Part shown: positions 21,208 through 31,353 of the stretch, piece after piece
Numbering within the stretch: the stretch's first letter is position 1
Layout: each line of letters starts with the position of its first letter
Source of the DNA: Hypsibius dujardini
Taxonomy: Eukaryota; Tardigrada; Eutardigrada; Parachela; Hypsibiidae
DNA length: 37,826 bases
NCBI GenBank assembly: GCA_001579985.1
Contig: LRSR01012307.1
Coordinates: 1-37,826, forward strand
Reading direction: 5' to 3'
Program-made: the position numbers and the translations under genes
Notes under the pieces: model-generated
What the model was told of the DNA's origin: nothing
Databases searched by the model: none
Seen by the model: only the letters and a program-made list of their open reading frames with translations

Positions 21208-21680
21208 ATGACCAGCAAAACATGACATTCCTTAAGCTTTTGCTTAGGCTGCAATATCTTTTTTGTGCCTTTTAAAATAGGAATTCCAGAATTTGCTTCC
21301 CGTGGACGAATATGCAAGAGTATACTATCTGTCTAAAATGGTAGATAATTTGAACGGTTCTCCGTAGTTGTCGATCCTCCAGGGCGTGCTTCTACATGAG
21401 CTGCTAGGCATCGGCATCGCATTGCACACTGAACACGGTACGAAATTAAATGTTTGTTAAACAGGCAGGCATTCAGACAAGTAGACAGACAAACATACAA
21501 ACAGACACACACACCGACACACAAACAGTCTGTCTGTCTGATGTCTGTCTGCTGTAGGCACAGCCGCGTATCGGCACTGCGTTTCGATTGTTTTTCAGAC
21601 AGTCAAAATTTTTTTCTAAATAATGGTTTCCGTGGTGACATAGAAAAAAATCTGCTCTTCCAACAAGTCTCAACAACAAC
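21208..21680. repeat. Duplicate of 28,955-29,230 plus part of 29,350-29,500
   Basis: Shared landmarks are ATGACATTCCT, CTTTTTTGTGCCTTTTAAA, GAGTATACTATCTG, CTCCAGGGCGTGCTTCTAC and the CTGTAGGCACAGCCGCG module. The open coding-like exon of the other copy is interrupted here (TAG in CTCCGTAGTTGTC). An (ACAG)n/(TCTG)n stretch separates the two parts. Confidence 0.75.
21473..21552. repeat. Degenerate (ACAG)n followed by (TCTG)n
   Basis: Imperfect GACAGACAAACATACAAACAG switches to GTCTGTCTGTCTG on the same strand, so the two tracts are inverted relative to each other and could form a small hairpin. Confidence 0.8.
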
Positions 21681-21734
21681 AGAAACGTGAAATTACATTA
21701 TGAATTAAAATATTTTACACAAACAATTTAAAAT
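21681..21734. repeat. R1 fragment adjoining the orphan promoter
   Basis: About 50 bp matches the interior of R1 (GAAACGTGA, TTACATTATGA, AAAATATTT-ACACAAACAA) and runs directly into the defensin upstream sequence, marking a deletion junction. Confidence 0.6.
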
Positions 21735-21939
21735 ATTATAACAACAATTGGACGAGATGTCATATACTTTTACTTTCATATAGTAGACGGCAATGGAAGC
21801 TCCGACGGCAGGTTGGTTGCAATGTGCTTCAGGCAGAATACACAGCTGCAATCGGTCTAGGAACAATGGCTTTTAATTGCTATGCAGCAGAGAAGCTAAT
21901 TCTGGTCTTGGCACAAATTCCTGTGCATGGCTGTTACCC
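21735..21939 (-). promoter_or_regulatory. Orphan copy of the defensin upstream region
   Basis: Nearly identical to 17,785-17,994, in the same orientation, and including CATATAGTAGACGGCAATGG, the GGAGCTTCC site and AGCTAATTCTGGTCTTGG. Where the TATA and defensin exon would follow, the sequence jumps into R1. It lies about 530 bp upstream of gene C's truncated lectin exon. Confidence 0.8.
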
Positions 21940-22009
21940 GCTCGCACAAAGCGCCCGGCAGGGGCGTGTTTAGGGTACTTACAAATCAGGACCAAGACCC
22001 CTCATGGTA

Positions 22010-22320
22010 AGGCCGGGGATGGGGGGGGGNTATTTGTTTTCAAAATTGAACTCAAAAATCGCCCTATTCTTCTTGATCAATGCGACACTTGGGGGGGGGG
22101 GTTGATTTCCAAGTGCCCCAATGTGATGTAAAAACATTTTCAAAAACTTATTTTTCATAAAATTTTTACCATTTTGAATGTTATCAACGTCATATTTGCA
22201 TTTATTAATAAGTTGCGTTTATGGAACCTCAACAAATCACGAATTTGATAGAGAAACAGAAGTTTTAAAAAAAAATTGAAACCTGGGGTGGGGGGAGTGT
22301 TGGAAATGAGACTCCCACAA
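22010..22320. other. G-run-rich region with an ambiguous base
   Basis: Three G runs (near 22,019, 22,090 and 22,288) and the only N of the window, at 22,030. Sequence quality is doubtful here. I see no gene. Confidence 0.6.
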
Positions 22321-22348
22321 GTTTCAAAATGAAATGCTCACTGGTAAT

Positions 22349-22471
22349 GTTGGCAGGTTTCGGTTGCAATCACGGTTTTATTAAGTGCAACCGCGGTTGC
22401 AGTTCATTGGTGGGGTGGTTGATTAGTTGATTGATATAAGTTATGCGCGGTTGCAACCGAACCGTGCCAAC
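22349..22471. mobile_element. Small inverted-repeat element (123 bp), MITE-like
   Basis: The left end GTTGGCAGGTTTCGGTTGCAA and right end TTGCAACCGAACCGTGCCAAC are near-perfect inverted repeats. The interior has further GGTTGCAACCG-type palindromes. No target duplication is certain. Confidence 0.6.
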
Positions 22472-22477
22472 ACTATA

Positions 22478-22840
22478 CTATGGAATTATAGGCCGAATCT
22501 TAGGCTCGTTTTGAAAAATATACATTTTGCCCATTTGCCCACAATGAAGGTCTTGGTTCCGACTTGTATTAACATTAAACAAGACTCTGCCGCGCGGCAC
22601 ACGTTGAATGGCGCCGCCCGAACAAGCCTTACTTGTTAGTGCCTCATCAATCATGTGGCAATACGATATTTCATTTCCAGACAACTCATAAACCGACATA
22701 TCGTACGGTACTTCTGAAGTCGTACATCCGGGTACATTTCGTACCCAGACACATGGGTGTCCCGACAATTTGCCCTTACAGACAAATCGTATCAGGCGAC
22801 AATTCTTATCCCGATTATTCGCAGATAGACATAAAGACAT
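22478..22840 (-). CDS. Unrecognised open frame, possible orphan exon
   Basis: An open frame of 120 codons containing nine cysteines (for example NNRDKNCRLIRFVCKG, GHPCVWVRNVPGC, NEISYCHMIDEAL, SKACSGG). It is in cluster orientation, between the end of gene E and the remains of gene C. No signal peptide and no domain I can name. Its cysteine content and position make an exon possible, but a chance frame is equally possible, and the MITE abuts its 3' end. Confidence 0.2.
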   Translation of the reverse strand: MSLCLSANNRDKNCRLIRFVCKGKLSGHPCVWVRNVPGCTTSEVPYDMSVYELSGNEISYCHMIDEALTSKACSGGAIQRVPRGRVLFNVNTSRNQDLHCGQMGKMYIFQNEPKIRPIIP

Positions 22841-23714
22841 TTGTTTCTGTTTTCAAAAACAAGCAAACCCATTCAAATTCGGCATTCTGACAATAAATCT
22901 CAGACATTTTCACTGTTTAAATGTACATCGAACCAGAATCTTGCCGGGATTCCAGAAAACTTTTTGTTGCTCACGCTTTGCTTTGAAAAATGCGAACCAG
23001 TTTTGATCTGGGTCAGCGAACTTGGCAAGATCTGCCATTAACCAGGCCACGATTAATTTTTAGGTGCTGCCACAAACCAATGCATAGGACCTGTCCTGCT
23101 CCTGCTCCCACGTTGAACCAAGCAAATGTTTCACAAACCTAAAGGTCTTCTTTCGAAATAAAACATAAATGTTTTTTTATCATTTCATATAGGGTTACAT
23201 TCAGCAATTTTAGTGTAGTGCCAAAAGTTCTCCCGCACCTGGTATGTGGTTGTTTCCCATCCACCAAGTTGGCCATCTATTGTGAGTCTCTAAAAATAAT
23301 TATCTGAGTCGACTTGTTGATTGGCACGTGGTCCAGGCGTCTATTTTTTTGTCAAATATGAATAAAACTGACTACTATGGAAGCTCACTGATCGATTGAT
23401 TGACGTTTTAACCAAGCATGGCGCGTACAAGTGCAAGAAAAGTTTTCATCGGTAATTTTGTGTCTAAGTCAACAGTGGATAATGGTCAGCTCAAAAAACC
23501 TGAATTTTTTTAAGTCATCCAAAAAACTGAAAATGATTTTTTTTCTTAATTCAACAGAACTACGAAAGGAAAAAATACTTCTGGCACTCAAATCGTGTCC
23601 GATCTGGCACCGGACGTTAATGAGTTAAAGAACTCCATATAGTGCTGTTTTATTGTTAGTTGCAAAATTTCCCTTTATCACGCTTTGTCAGACGAGTAAA
23701 TTAAGAACATGATG
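22841..23714. other. Spacer between genes C and E; no recognised feature
   Basis: Only short open frames, no repeat shared with the rest of the window and no clear splice-flanked exon. Confidence 0.35.
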
Positions 23715-25387
23715 TTATTCCGGAGAGACGCATGTCTTAGCTCCACCAGGCAATGGCAGGCAGATAGAGGGACATCCGCCGTTTGCAATGGCACAGGCAT
23801 TGGTCACTGAAAAAGAAGGACCTCTTAAATTTATAAATTTAAATATAGGCACTACTATTTAATAATATATGTTTTAGATTAATTAATTAATCCATGTTCC
23901 GAAAAAGCAAATAAATTTGCCGGATGATTTCGCGGCTTACTTGCGGGACATTGGTTCGCTACGAAGTCAATGCCAATGAGGGTTCCTGATCTGGCTTTTG
24001 CCGGAAGTTTGTGGCTTTGAAATCGGCGCCCGTTTTGGTTAGGCTGTTAATCGAACCACTAGAAAAAATAAGCGCAATTTTACTATATGTAACAGACAGT
24101 ATATAATGGGCTAAGGAATCAAAGGATGCTTATTTACGTTCTGAGTGTTGTCCAATAAATCCGACTGCTCGATACAGTAATCCCATACATCTGCTTGCCA
24201 GATTCGCCTTGAGCAGAGATGAGGCGACTGGGTCCACCATCCAAGGAAACGCTCTCTAGATTTCCTGTGGCTGCAAAATATACCAGAATATTGCAGAATA
24301 ATATGACATTTTAAATGATACGTCAGTGTACTTTACGAGATCTCGCACTGGATCGACCAAGAATATACCATCGTTAGGGAATTCTGTCTAGACTGCAGCA
24401 CCAAAATAGGGATGTCAAAAACTAAATTAGTCAATTAATTATTTTTTTAGCCAACTAAAAATGACTTATTAAAAATTGTTAGTTAAGTTTCTCTTAGTAT
24501 CTCAATTGTTTTATCTAATTTTGGTCGAAATCAATTTTCTAATTGTAGTTTTATTTAGGTTTTCCAATTTAAATTTTTAGTAACTAAACTTTTTGTTTAG
24601 TTGTTTTCTTCAACAAAAATAAAGACCAATTCCTCTTGGTGTCTTTGACTTCCCGTGCGTCTTCGCAACCACCTGATGACCGAGTTCATCTCTCTGGATT
24701 CCTTTTTGCTCCCAAGTTCATCTCATCGTGTCCTTTTGTTCCTCTCCCAGGTCTCCCCATCTGATCGTACTTCCAATGTCCATTTTTCTTGACCCATTTC
24801 ACGCTTTGTCCTGCGTTCATCTAACATTTTTTCTCCGTCTCCTCGTTTACCTCCGGTTTTATGTATTTTGACTTAAAGTTTTCTTTATTTTAAAAAGAAG
24901 AAACATTTTGGGAATGCTGTCTGAATGTTTTTAATTTTAAAAAAAACGTTTTAATTGGCACATGATACTTTGTCAAGGTTAACTAAAACGCCAATTGTTT
25001 TTCTCCCCTATCACTTCTAAATTGTTCGTCCGATAGTGTGAACAACGAAAAGCAACATTACAAAGTGCTATAGGATTTGCATTCCGAGAACGTTTTTCCA
25101 GATCCCAGCTGACTTTTTCATTTTTGAGACGGATGCTAGCATATTAAGATACCGGTGTAGAATGTGCATACACTTACATTGAGGCAAGACCAACTGGTTA
25201 TCCGAGCCGTCATACTGCGAGCGTCTAATGCCGGTACTCATACTATTCCAGTAGAGATTATGTTCCGCGCAGTCCGCCACAATGGATCCGCTGTCGGAGG
25301 AGATGTTTGAAAGAAGCTGCGTGCCGACCAATTCGTTCGCCAACGGGATCCTCCACACATTATCCTTTGTGAAAGCAAGAAACTCAT
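23715..25387 (-). pseudogene. Gene E scaffold: shortened YWTD propeller and EGF
   Basis: Exons: 25,387-25,178 (EFLAFTKDNVWRIPL, CAEHNLYWN, GIRRSQYDGSDNQLVL), 24,270-24,138 (TGNLESVSLDGGPSRLISAQ, SSRIYWTT), 24,058-23,941 and 23,806-23,715 (EGF: NACAIANGGCPSICLPLPGG). This is the most divergent scaffold. The two exons coding the middle blades in every other copy are missing; because those exons are 1-2 and 2-1 in phase, skipping both keeps the frame. The third exon has a one-base-type frameshift between SINSLTK and LPAKARSG, giving TAG. The EGF reads TCVSPE then stop, so the fifth cysteine is Ser and the sixth is absent. Coiled coil: 27,308-27,612. Lectin head: 31,354-32,035. Confidence 0.7.
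24271..25177. other. Gene E intron where the two middle-blade exons should be
   Basis: No trace of the GLAVDF or SLALDYE exons. A short minus-strand stretch near 24,390-24,350 reads NDGIFLVDPVRDL before a GTAAAG and could be an extreme relic of a blade edge, but this is weak. The rest is AT-rich DNA and a CT-rich block (24,640-24,860). Confidence 0.4.
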
Positions 25388-26846
25388 CTGAAAAGCCGAC
25401 CGATAGTTATAGCATGGTAATATACATAGAAAGATCGGAATAAAGGCTTTTAATTTAACCTATAAATGAAAAATGCAGATACATCCACAGAAAGACAAAC
25501 ACATTTCACATTGGTGAATTCAATTGAACTCGTTTAATTATACTTCAAGTTAATTACTTATAAAACGTTTTTTTCTTTAATAATACCACAATTAATTATG
25601 CAATGCAAAACACAAATAATAAATAATACAAATAAAAATAACATATATATATTATCGCAGATATTAGTAAAACAATCGTACTTTAAAGTTCTGAAAAATT
25701 TACTGAAAATGATTGTGAAAAGTTTTAATTAAATTAAAAACTCATTAAATTGGTGTTCTGACACATTGATTAATTTATTTAACAAATGCAGTATTAACAA
25801 CTAGAAAGTCATAACAAATATTTCAACAGGAGGGCTGCACTAGCGTCACCGCAACAAAATCAGAAACGCGTATTATATTACGAAATCATGAATTAAAACA
25901 TTTCACACACAAAATTTGTGGTTTTGCAAAGATCAGAATGGAAAATATTATGAAATATGACACTTGCGAAGCTCGCATTGTGTTTTGTGCCAAATTTTAC
26001 ATTCCAAAATATGTATGTACGCTGTTGCTTTGCAGTACCCGTTCTATGTGTTTGTTGATAATTAAATAAGACTTGTATTTTAATTTTTTCAAAATTTTGA
26101 ATTTTACTTAGATGAAGGATTTGTTTAAATCAGTATAACAAATTTAAGATTTATTTAAAAAAATTCTTATAACATCACATTTCAAGGTTTTTAGATCGTG
26201 TCACATGGGCATACTAATTGATTAAAGTGTGCAACTCTGCGGAAAGACAAACTGGCATGTTGACCCTCTTGAAATGTCAATACTTCATAGAAGGGACTCA
26301 CTGGAGGGTGCTGAAGTTCTTCTCCTGTTGACGAAATAAGAAAAAAATATTGAGCATCACAAGAATTGACAATGGATATTTTAGGATCTTGATGCTGCGT
26401 GCTGTGCCGTACTTAGTTGTCGCGGCGGGGACCGAAGTGTGTGGTGGTTCTAGGGCAACACGAACTGACAGTGATAAATCCATTCTGATGGGATATGTTA
26501 ACATGGGACTCACTGCTACCTGTGGAAGGACCAGCGCTAGTTGAGGCGTGTTGAAGAGCTACAAACCATAGTGAACATTAAACATAAGGAAAAATATCGT
26601 TTCTTACAAAGAACCTGACGCAAATCTTACGTATTTTGTAAGAAAATTATAAGACCGTAATTTATACAAATTTTATAAGACTAAATAAATTTGTAAGCTC
26701 AGATAAATTTATGAGACTTGGTTCAGCACCGCCGGAAATGTAACTCAAGGCTGCGACTGTCCTTTCCATGTTCTATAGGCACGTTGCAAAACGTATCTCA
26801 ACCTTTTTGGGACGAAAGCCGCTGGAAAAAAAAACTAAAATGATCT
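25388..26846. other. Gene E intronic region with R1 and possible micro-exons
   Basis: Apart from R1 (25,640-26,220) there are two short minus-strand candidates. LQHASTSAGPST lies before CCACAG-GTAGCA near 26,560-26,522, and EELQHPP lies between TCAACAG and a GTGAGT near 26,327-26,305. They could encode a Ser/Thr/Pro linker. The evidence is only splice-site-like sequence. Further right (26,590-26,720) is AT-rich with repeated TTATAAGA/TTTGTAAG phrases. Confidence 0.3.
25640..26220. repeat. Dispersed repeat R1, copy 3 (long form)
   Basis: Shares the long tail (ATAACATCACATTTCA, GTGTCACATGGGC) with the copy in gene B, so B and E inherited the longer form. It lies immediately upstream of gene E's first propeller exon. 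Confidence 0.8.
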
Positions 26847-26915
26847 TGCCAGGAATCGAACTCAAAGCGTCCTGATGACCAAGCACCAACCACTGCACTA
26901 ACACGTACATTACAC
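26847..26915 (-). mobile_element. tRNA-derived SINE or tRNA-like fragment
   Basis: On the minus strand GTTAGTGCAGTGGTTGG fits a pol III A box, and after 27 nt GAGTTCGATTCC fits the B box, followed by TGGCA as at a tRNA 3' arm and then a poly-T stretch. The body does not fold into a clean tRNA by eye, and the A/B spacing with degenerate arms is typical of a tRNA-derived SINE. Confidence 0.6.
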
Positions 26916-27307
26916 ATATATTGGGACTTCTTCGTCTGATTGTGAGGTGCGATAATATTCAGATAAACGTTGCCGAAAAACGTGTTTTTTTGACGTGAAA
27001 TCATTAAATAATGCTTTATCGTTTCCCGTGAAAGAGTAATAATAATCGACGGTCAGTACCTTAGCATTTTTATTATTGGTTAAACCATAAAACAACATTC
27101 AGTGGCAGCAATTTGATGATTTTGTCTTACAACTTACAAGCATTTTTAAGATCGGACAAAAAACCTACGCATTTTATCAGTATATTTATATGTACGATAA
27201 AATTTATAAGGATCAATAAAATTTTATATGGCCTACAGCAGAAAAATATAAGGTATTATGTTGGGTCATGTATATTTCCTGATATTCAACATCTCATGTT
27301 GACTATC

Positions 27308-27612
27308 CCTTTCGTCTGGTGTTGCCACTATAAAAATATTCATTAAGGTTTCTTCGTCCGAAATATTGGTAAACTTCCTTCTTAGTGAGGATTCCAACAA
27401 GTTCAACTGATCAGTGGCTTGTGTGACACTTCCCGTCACACCCAATAGAGTGTCCGACAATGCGGCTATCTTTCCTTTCCAGGACGTCTCTGATCGGGAG
27501 ATTGTGTCTGACATGTCTGTCAGTCTTAGTCGCATCAAAGAATCGGATTGAGTGAGGTTAAGTGTGAGAGCAGCCAAACTGTCTGACAAGGTCGCCATCT
27601 TTTGGTTTACCA
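27308..27612 (-). pseudogene. Gene E coiled-coil exon fragment
   Basis: About 101 codons matching the second half of gene A's coiled coil: MVNQKMATLSDSLAALTLNL, LTDMSDTISRSETSWKGK, ESSLRRKFTNIS and IFIVATPDE. Four N-glycosylation or near-sequon sites fall on a leucine-rich heptad pattern. Here the codon that is TGA in gene A is CGA, so the frame is open. Both ends are broken: at 27,612 the upstream half is replaced by the duplicated transposon-like block, and at 27,308 the sequence leaves the paralogue just after PDER, without the propeller start that follows in gene A. Confidence 0.75.
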
Positions 27613-28611
27613 TTGATGATTCTCTATCGTACAGTCTTCATGTCCTCGGCAAGGAATGCTCCCCTGCATAGCTTACTGCTCTTCCACCACGATTCACTGA
27701 CTTGGACTTGAAGTCGTACCTCAGCCGCCTGGACAGCCGCAACATCTGCAGCTACTCGTATGCGGAAAGTGCCCGAGAAGGTTGCGTTTACTTAAGGAAG
27801 TGAACCGCTGCAGCAGCTGCCGGACATGCGTCCGCGCTCACTCCGCGCGCACGAAAGAGGATAAGCGCCAAATCGAATATGCCGCCAGAATCGAATTCGC
27901 GAAGAAGACCAGCCGAACTCTGTCATGTCGGCAGAAGAACTCAGGAGCAAGATTGAAAATTCAATAAAGTTAATAAAGTCTATGGCACAGAAGAAATCCC
28001 GAGCCAAAAACCAGAACCAGAAAGCCCGCGAACAAATCCGGCTTATTAGTGAGCGACTGCTTTCAGCAGAAGAAGGTGACGTGTGATGCAGCACTGACGT
28101 TCCAGAACCGGCTCGGACGTTCCTCCAACACACGAGACGGCTTTTCAGATCAAAAGGAAGGGGACAAAGGTGAGCAAAAATTATTTATAATTTTATATTG
28201 TATTAAGTGTTATGCTTAAACGAATCTTGCTAAAAAAATTATTATGTTTTTTAAATTATTTAGGCATGAGCTATCCATGATTGAGCGCTGTCTCGAGCTG
28301 AACTGGTACGGTTCACGCTCAAACAGGTACATGAGGGAGAAGATGCAGCTACCACTTCCGAGCGTCGAAACATGTCCTAGCAAAAAGGAACTCCAGGCCA
28401 GGAATTTCACGAGAAACCCTTGATACAGTTGAAAGTCAGTAAATATCTTAAAAACTTCAAAGACACACATAAGCATAAGCGTTAACGTATATGATATCCA
28501 TGTTTCGTTTCCAGAGGCCTGTTCTCTTTTTGATGTCACGACTAGCCAGTGAGCACTTGCCAGGCCACAAACCGCCAGCCAGAAAAAACTTCATCCGAAA
28601 TTCAGGTTAGA

Positions 28612-28625
<14 letters not shown>
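27612..28625 (+). other. Duplicated coding-like block (copy 2)
   Basis: Almost the same sequence as 5963-6975, including ALPPRFTDLDLKSYLSRLDS, the basic coiled-coil-like segment (LISERLLSAEEGD), WYGSRSDRYMREKMQLPLPS and the MSRLASEHLPGHKP segment. It starts exactly where gene E's coiled-coil exon is cut. Interrupted by stops as in copy 1. Confidence 0.5.
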
Positions 28626-28671
<46 letters not shown>

Positions 28672-28690
28672 TTGTCTGTTTGCATCTATG
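28613..28690. repeat. (TCTG)n microsatellite, degenerate at the 3' end
   Basis: TCTG units with occasional TTTG, at the right edge of the duplicated block, in the same position as the array at 6970. Confidence 0.9.
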
Positions 28691-28752
28691 TATGTCTTCC
28701 TGCCTGCCTGTCTGCCTGTCAGTCATGAAGGTGAGATGCGTTTGTTTTCCAG

Positions 28753-28887
28753 AACTTGTTTTCCATCATTCGTCAGAAGTGCGGCGCGAACACCAGTCCG
28801 ACAGCGTACAACTTCCGGTACGTCTGTCGAAAGCTTCGAGCGCATCAGGATTATGTGTTTTCTGGGAGTGAAAATTATGAAGCATGA
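28753..28887 (+). pseudogene. P-element/THAP9-like transposase, C-terminal fragment
   Basis: After an acceptor-like TTTGTTTTCCAG the frame reads NLFSIIRQKCGANTSPTAYN, then FRYVCRKLRAHQDY and a stop at 28,885-28,887. The pattern LFSxxRxxxGxxxxPTxxxFxYxxRKL is the conserved C-terminal end of P-element-type transposases (Drosophila P, vertebrate THAP9). No catalytic core or THAP zinc finger is recognisable in the window, so the copy is dead. The coding-like block upstream may hold more of the same gene. Confidence 0.6.
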
Positions 28888-29014
28888 CCAGAGAGCTCAC
28901 TGGAGCACATTTTCGAGGTAGGCAGATACAACAAAGTCAAGTTTTAGACCGAACATGACATTCCTCAAACATTTGATTAAGCTGCTATATCTTTTTTTGT
29001 GCCTTTTAAATTAG

Positions 29015-29210
29015 AAATTCCAGAACTTGCTTCCCGTAGACGGATATGGAAGAGTATACTATCTGCCTAAAATGGTGGATAATTTGAACGGATCTCCGCA
29101 GTTGTCGACTCTCCAGGGCGTGCTTCTACATGAGCTGCTAGGCATCGCATTGCAAACTGAACACGGTGCGAAACTAGAATTGTTTGTTAAACAGGCAGGC
29201 ATTCAGACAA
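29015..29210 (+). other. Unidentified exon-like open segment
   Basis: Flanked on the left by a pyrimidine-rich acceptor (CTTTTAAATTAG). It reads on as VDGYGRVYYLPKMVDNLNGS and LQGVLLHELLGIALQ up to FVKQAG, where it enters an (ACAG)n tract. The copy at 21,270-21,460 has a stop and an insertion. I do not recognise the family. It may be another transposase exon or a captured host exon. Confidence 0.3.
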
Positions 29211-29221
29211 GTAAACAGATA

Positions 29222-29285
29222 GGCAGGCAGACAGACAGACAGACAAACAGAGACACACACCGAAAAACAGACAGACCACAGACCG
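29222..29285. repeat. (ACAG)n degenerate microsatellite
   Basis: GGCAGACAGACAGACAGACAA and related units. This is the complement-oriented version of the nearby TCTG arrays, and a similar run at 29,617-29,632 marks the junction where the segmental duplication begins. Confidence 0.85.
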
Positions 29286-29347
29286 ATATCCCTGTCACAG
29301 CCGCACGGTCCTATAAAGTTTTAGCCGTACTGGGCAACAGGCGGTCT

Positions 29348-29620
29348 AAATATACGAGCACTAGCAAGCGCCACTGGCGCTGATGTCTGACTGCTGTAGG
29401 CACAGCCGCGCATTGGCACTGCGTTTCGACTGTTTTTTAGCCATTCAAACATTTTTTTAACAAAATATGGTTTCCGTGGTGGCATAGGAAACGATCTACT
29501 CTTTCCAACAAGCTTAAAAAATCAATTTAAAATTTACAAAAATTCTAGAGTGCCAACTAGCCTTAAGGGCAAAATCACACTGACTCCGAACATAGCATGG
29601 CACGGTCTAAAAAGCGCACA
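29348..29620. repeat. Third copy of the TATACGAGCACTAGC module
   Basis: Matches 7051-7315 and 30,025-30,288. It ends at AAAAAGCGC, where an ACAGACC microsatellite leads into the segmental duplication, so this module is tandemly repeated across the junction. Confidence 0.8.
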
Positions 29621-29972
29621 GACCACAGACAGACCTATCCATGATTGAGCGCTGTTTCGAGCTGAACTGGTACGGTTCACGCTCAGACAGGTACATGAGG
29701 GAGAAGATGCAGCTACCACTTCCGAGCGTCGAAACATGTCCTAGCAAAAAGGAACTCCAGGCCAGGAATTTCACGAGAAACCCTTGACAAAGTTGAAAGT
29801 CAGTAAATATTTTAAAAACTTCAAAGACACACATAAGCATAAGCGTTAACGTATATGATATCCATGTTTCGTTTCCAGAGGCCTGTTCTCTTCTTGATGT
29901 CACGACGAGCCAGTGAGCACTTGTCAGGCCACAAACCGCCGGCCAGAAAAAACTTCATCCGAAATTCAGGTT

Positions 29973-30019
<47 letters not shown>

Positions 30020-30384
30020 AAAATATACGAGCACTAGCAAGCGCCACTGGCGCTGATGTATGAATGCTGTAGGCACAGCCGCGCATCGGCACTGCGTTTC
30101 GACTGTTTTGGACCCATTCAAACATTTTTTTAACAAATATGGTTTCCGTGGTGGCATAGGAAACGATCTACTCTTTCCAACAAGCTTAAAAAATCAATTT
30201 AAAATTTACAAAAATTCTCGAGTGCCAACTAGCCTTAAGGGCAAAATCGCACTGACTCCAAACATGGCATGGCACGGTCTAAAAAGCGCTGTGAAAAGTG
30301 ATGTGGAATTTGTGAAGTTATGCCTTTTTTATAAACTCTAAAATTTGTAAATCTATTTTAAAAATCCATAAAGCAAAAAAAGGT

Positions 30385-30890
30385 ATTCCGGGAAAAATAC
30401 AAAATGTGACGCAGATATAAGCCAAACAATCAAATTAATTGAAACCAATTGTGAGAAGTTTTAATTAAGATTAGAAATGCAATAAATTGGGGTTCTGACG
30501 CACTAATTAATTAATTTAACAAATACTGTAATAATAACTAGAAGTCATAATAGATATTTCAACAGGACGGTTGCACTAGCGTCACCGCAACAAAATCAGA
30601 AACGTAATGTTACATTATGAAATCATGAGTTAAAATATTTCACAAAAACAATTTTCTGTGGTTTTCCAAAGATCAGAATGAAAAATGTTATCGAATATGC
30701 CACTTGCGAAGCTCGCATTAAGTTTTGTGCGAAATTTTACGTTCCAAAATATGTATGTACGTTGTTTTTTTGCAATACCGGTGCTATATGTTTGTTGATA
30801 ATTAAATAAGACATGTATTTTTTTTTTAAATTTTGCTATTTACCTAAATGAAGGGATTTTTTTAAATCAGTATACCATTAGTATTTTATA
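30385..30890. repeat. Dispersed repeat R1, copy 4
   Basis: The same short form as at 7420-7920, inside the segmental duplication; small differences include loss of the CCTGAAAA segment near its start. Confidence 0.8.
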
Positions 30891-31353
30891 ATCAGTTATT
30901 TTGAAATGCGTGGCGGTGTGGGAAATCTGATTTCAACCCTAACGGATGTCAAAATATCTTCAAAAATGTCAGTTGTTCCATTAAATTTTGGCGTAGTCTT
31001 GAATGCCTTCTTCTTAATTTGTAATTATTAAGAGAGCATACATTGGATCCCAACAAACCTGATCGAAAACCTGAAATGTTGGAAAATGTTCTCAAAGCCC
31101 GGGCCTTTGGAAATAAAACCCCAGACCCCCATCAGTGTCAAAATGTACAGTAAAGCCGTTTTGTTTATTAAATTTTGGAAAAAAAAGAATTTTTCCCCTT
31201 TGCCCACCACCTGGCCATACTATCAGCTGTTCTGGTTTCGCTTTCAAAAAGTCCTTAACGAGCATCTGCCTGCTTGTACTTTGGAACTGCTCTTTTTTTG
31301 GTCTGGTATTTGTCCATGTTAAGATACACAGAAGGCATAGTCCTAGTTCTTAC

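Noticed and set aside
6970-30020. CRISPR-like array from regular repeats
   Set aside because: These are simple TCTG microsatellites with no spacers, in a eukaryotic context.
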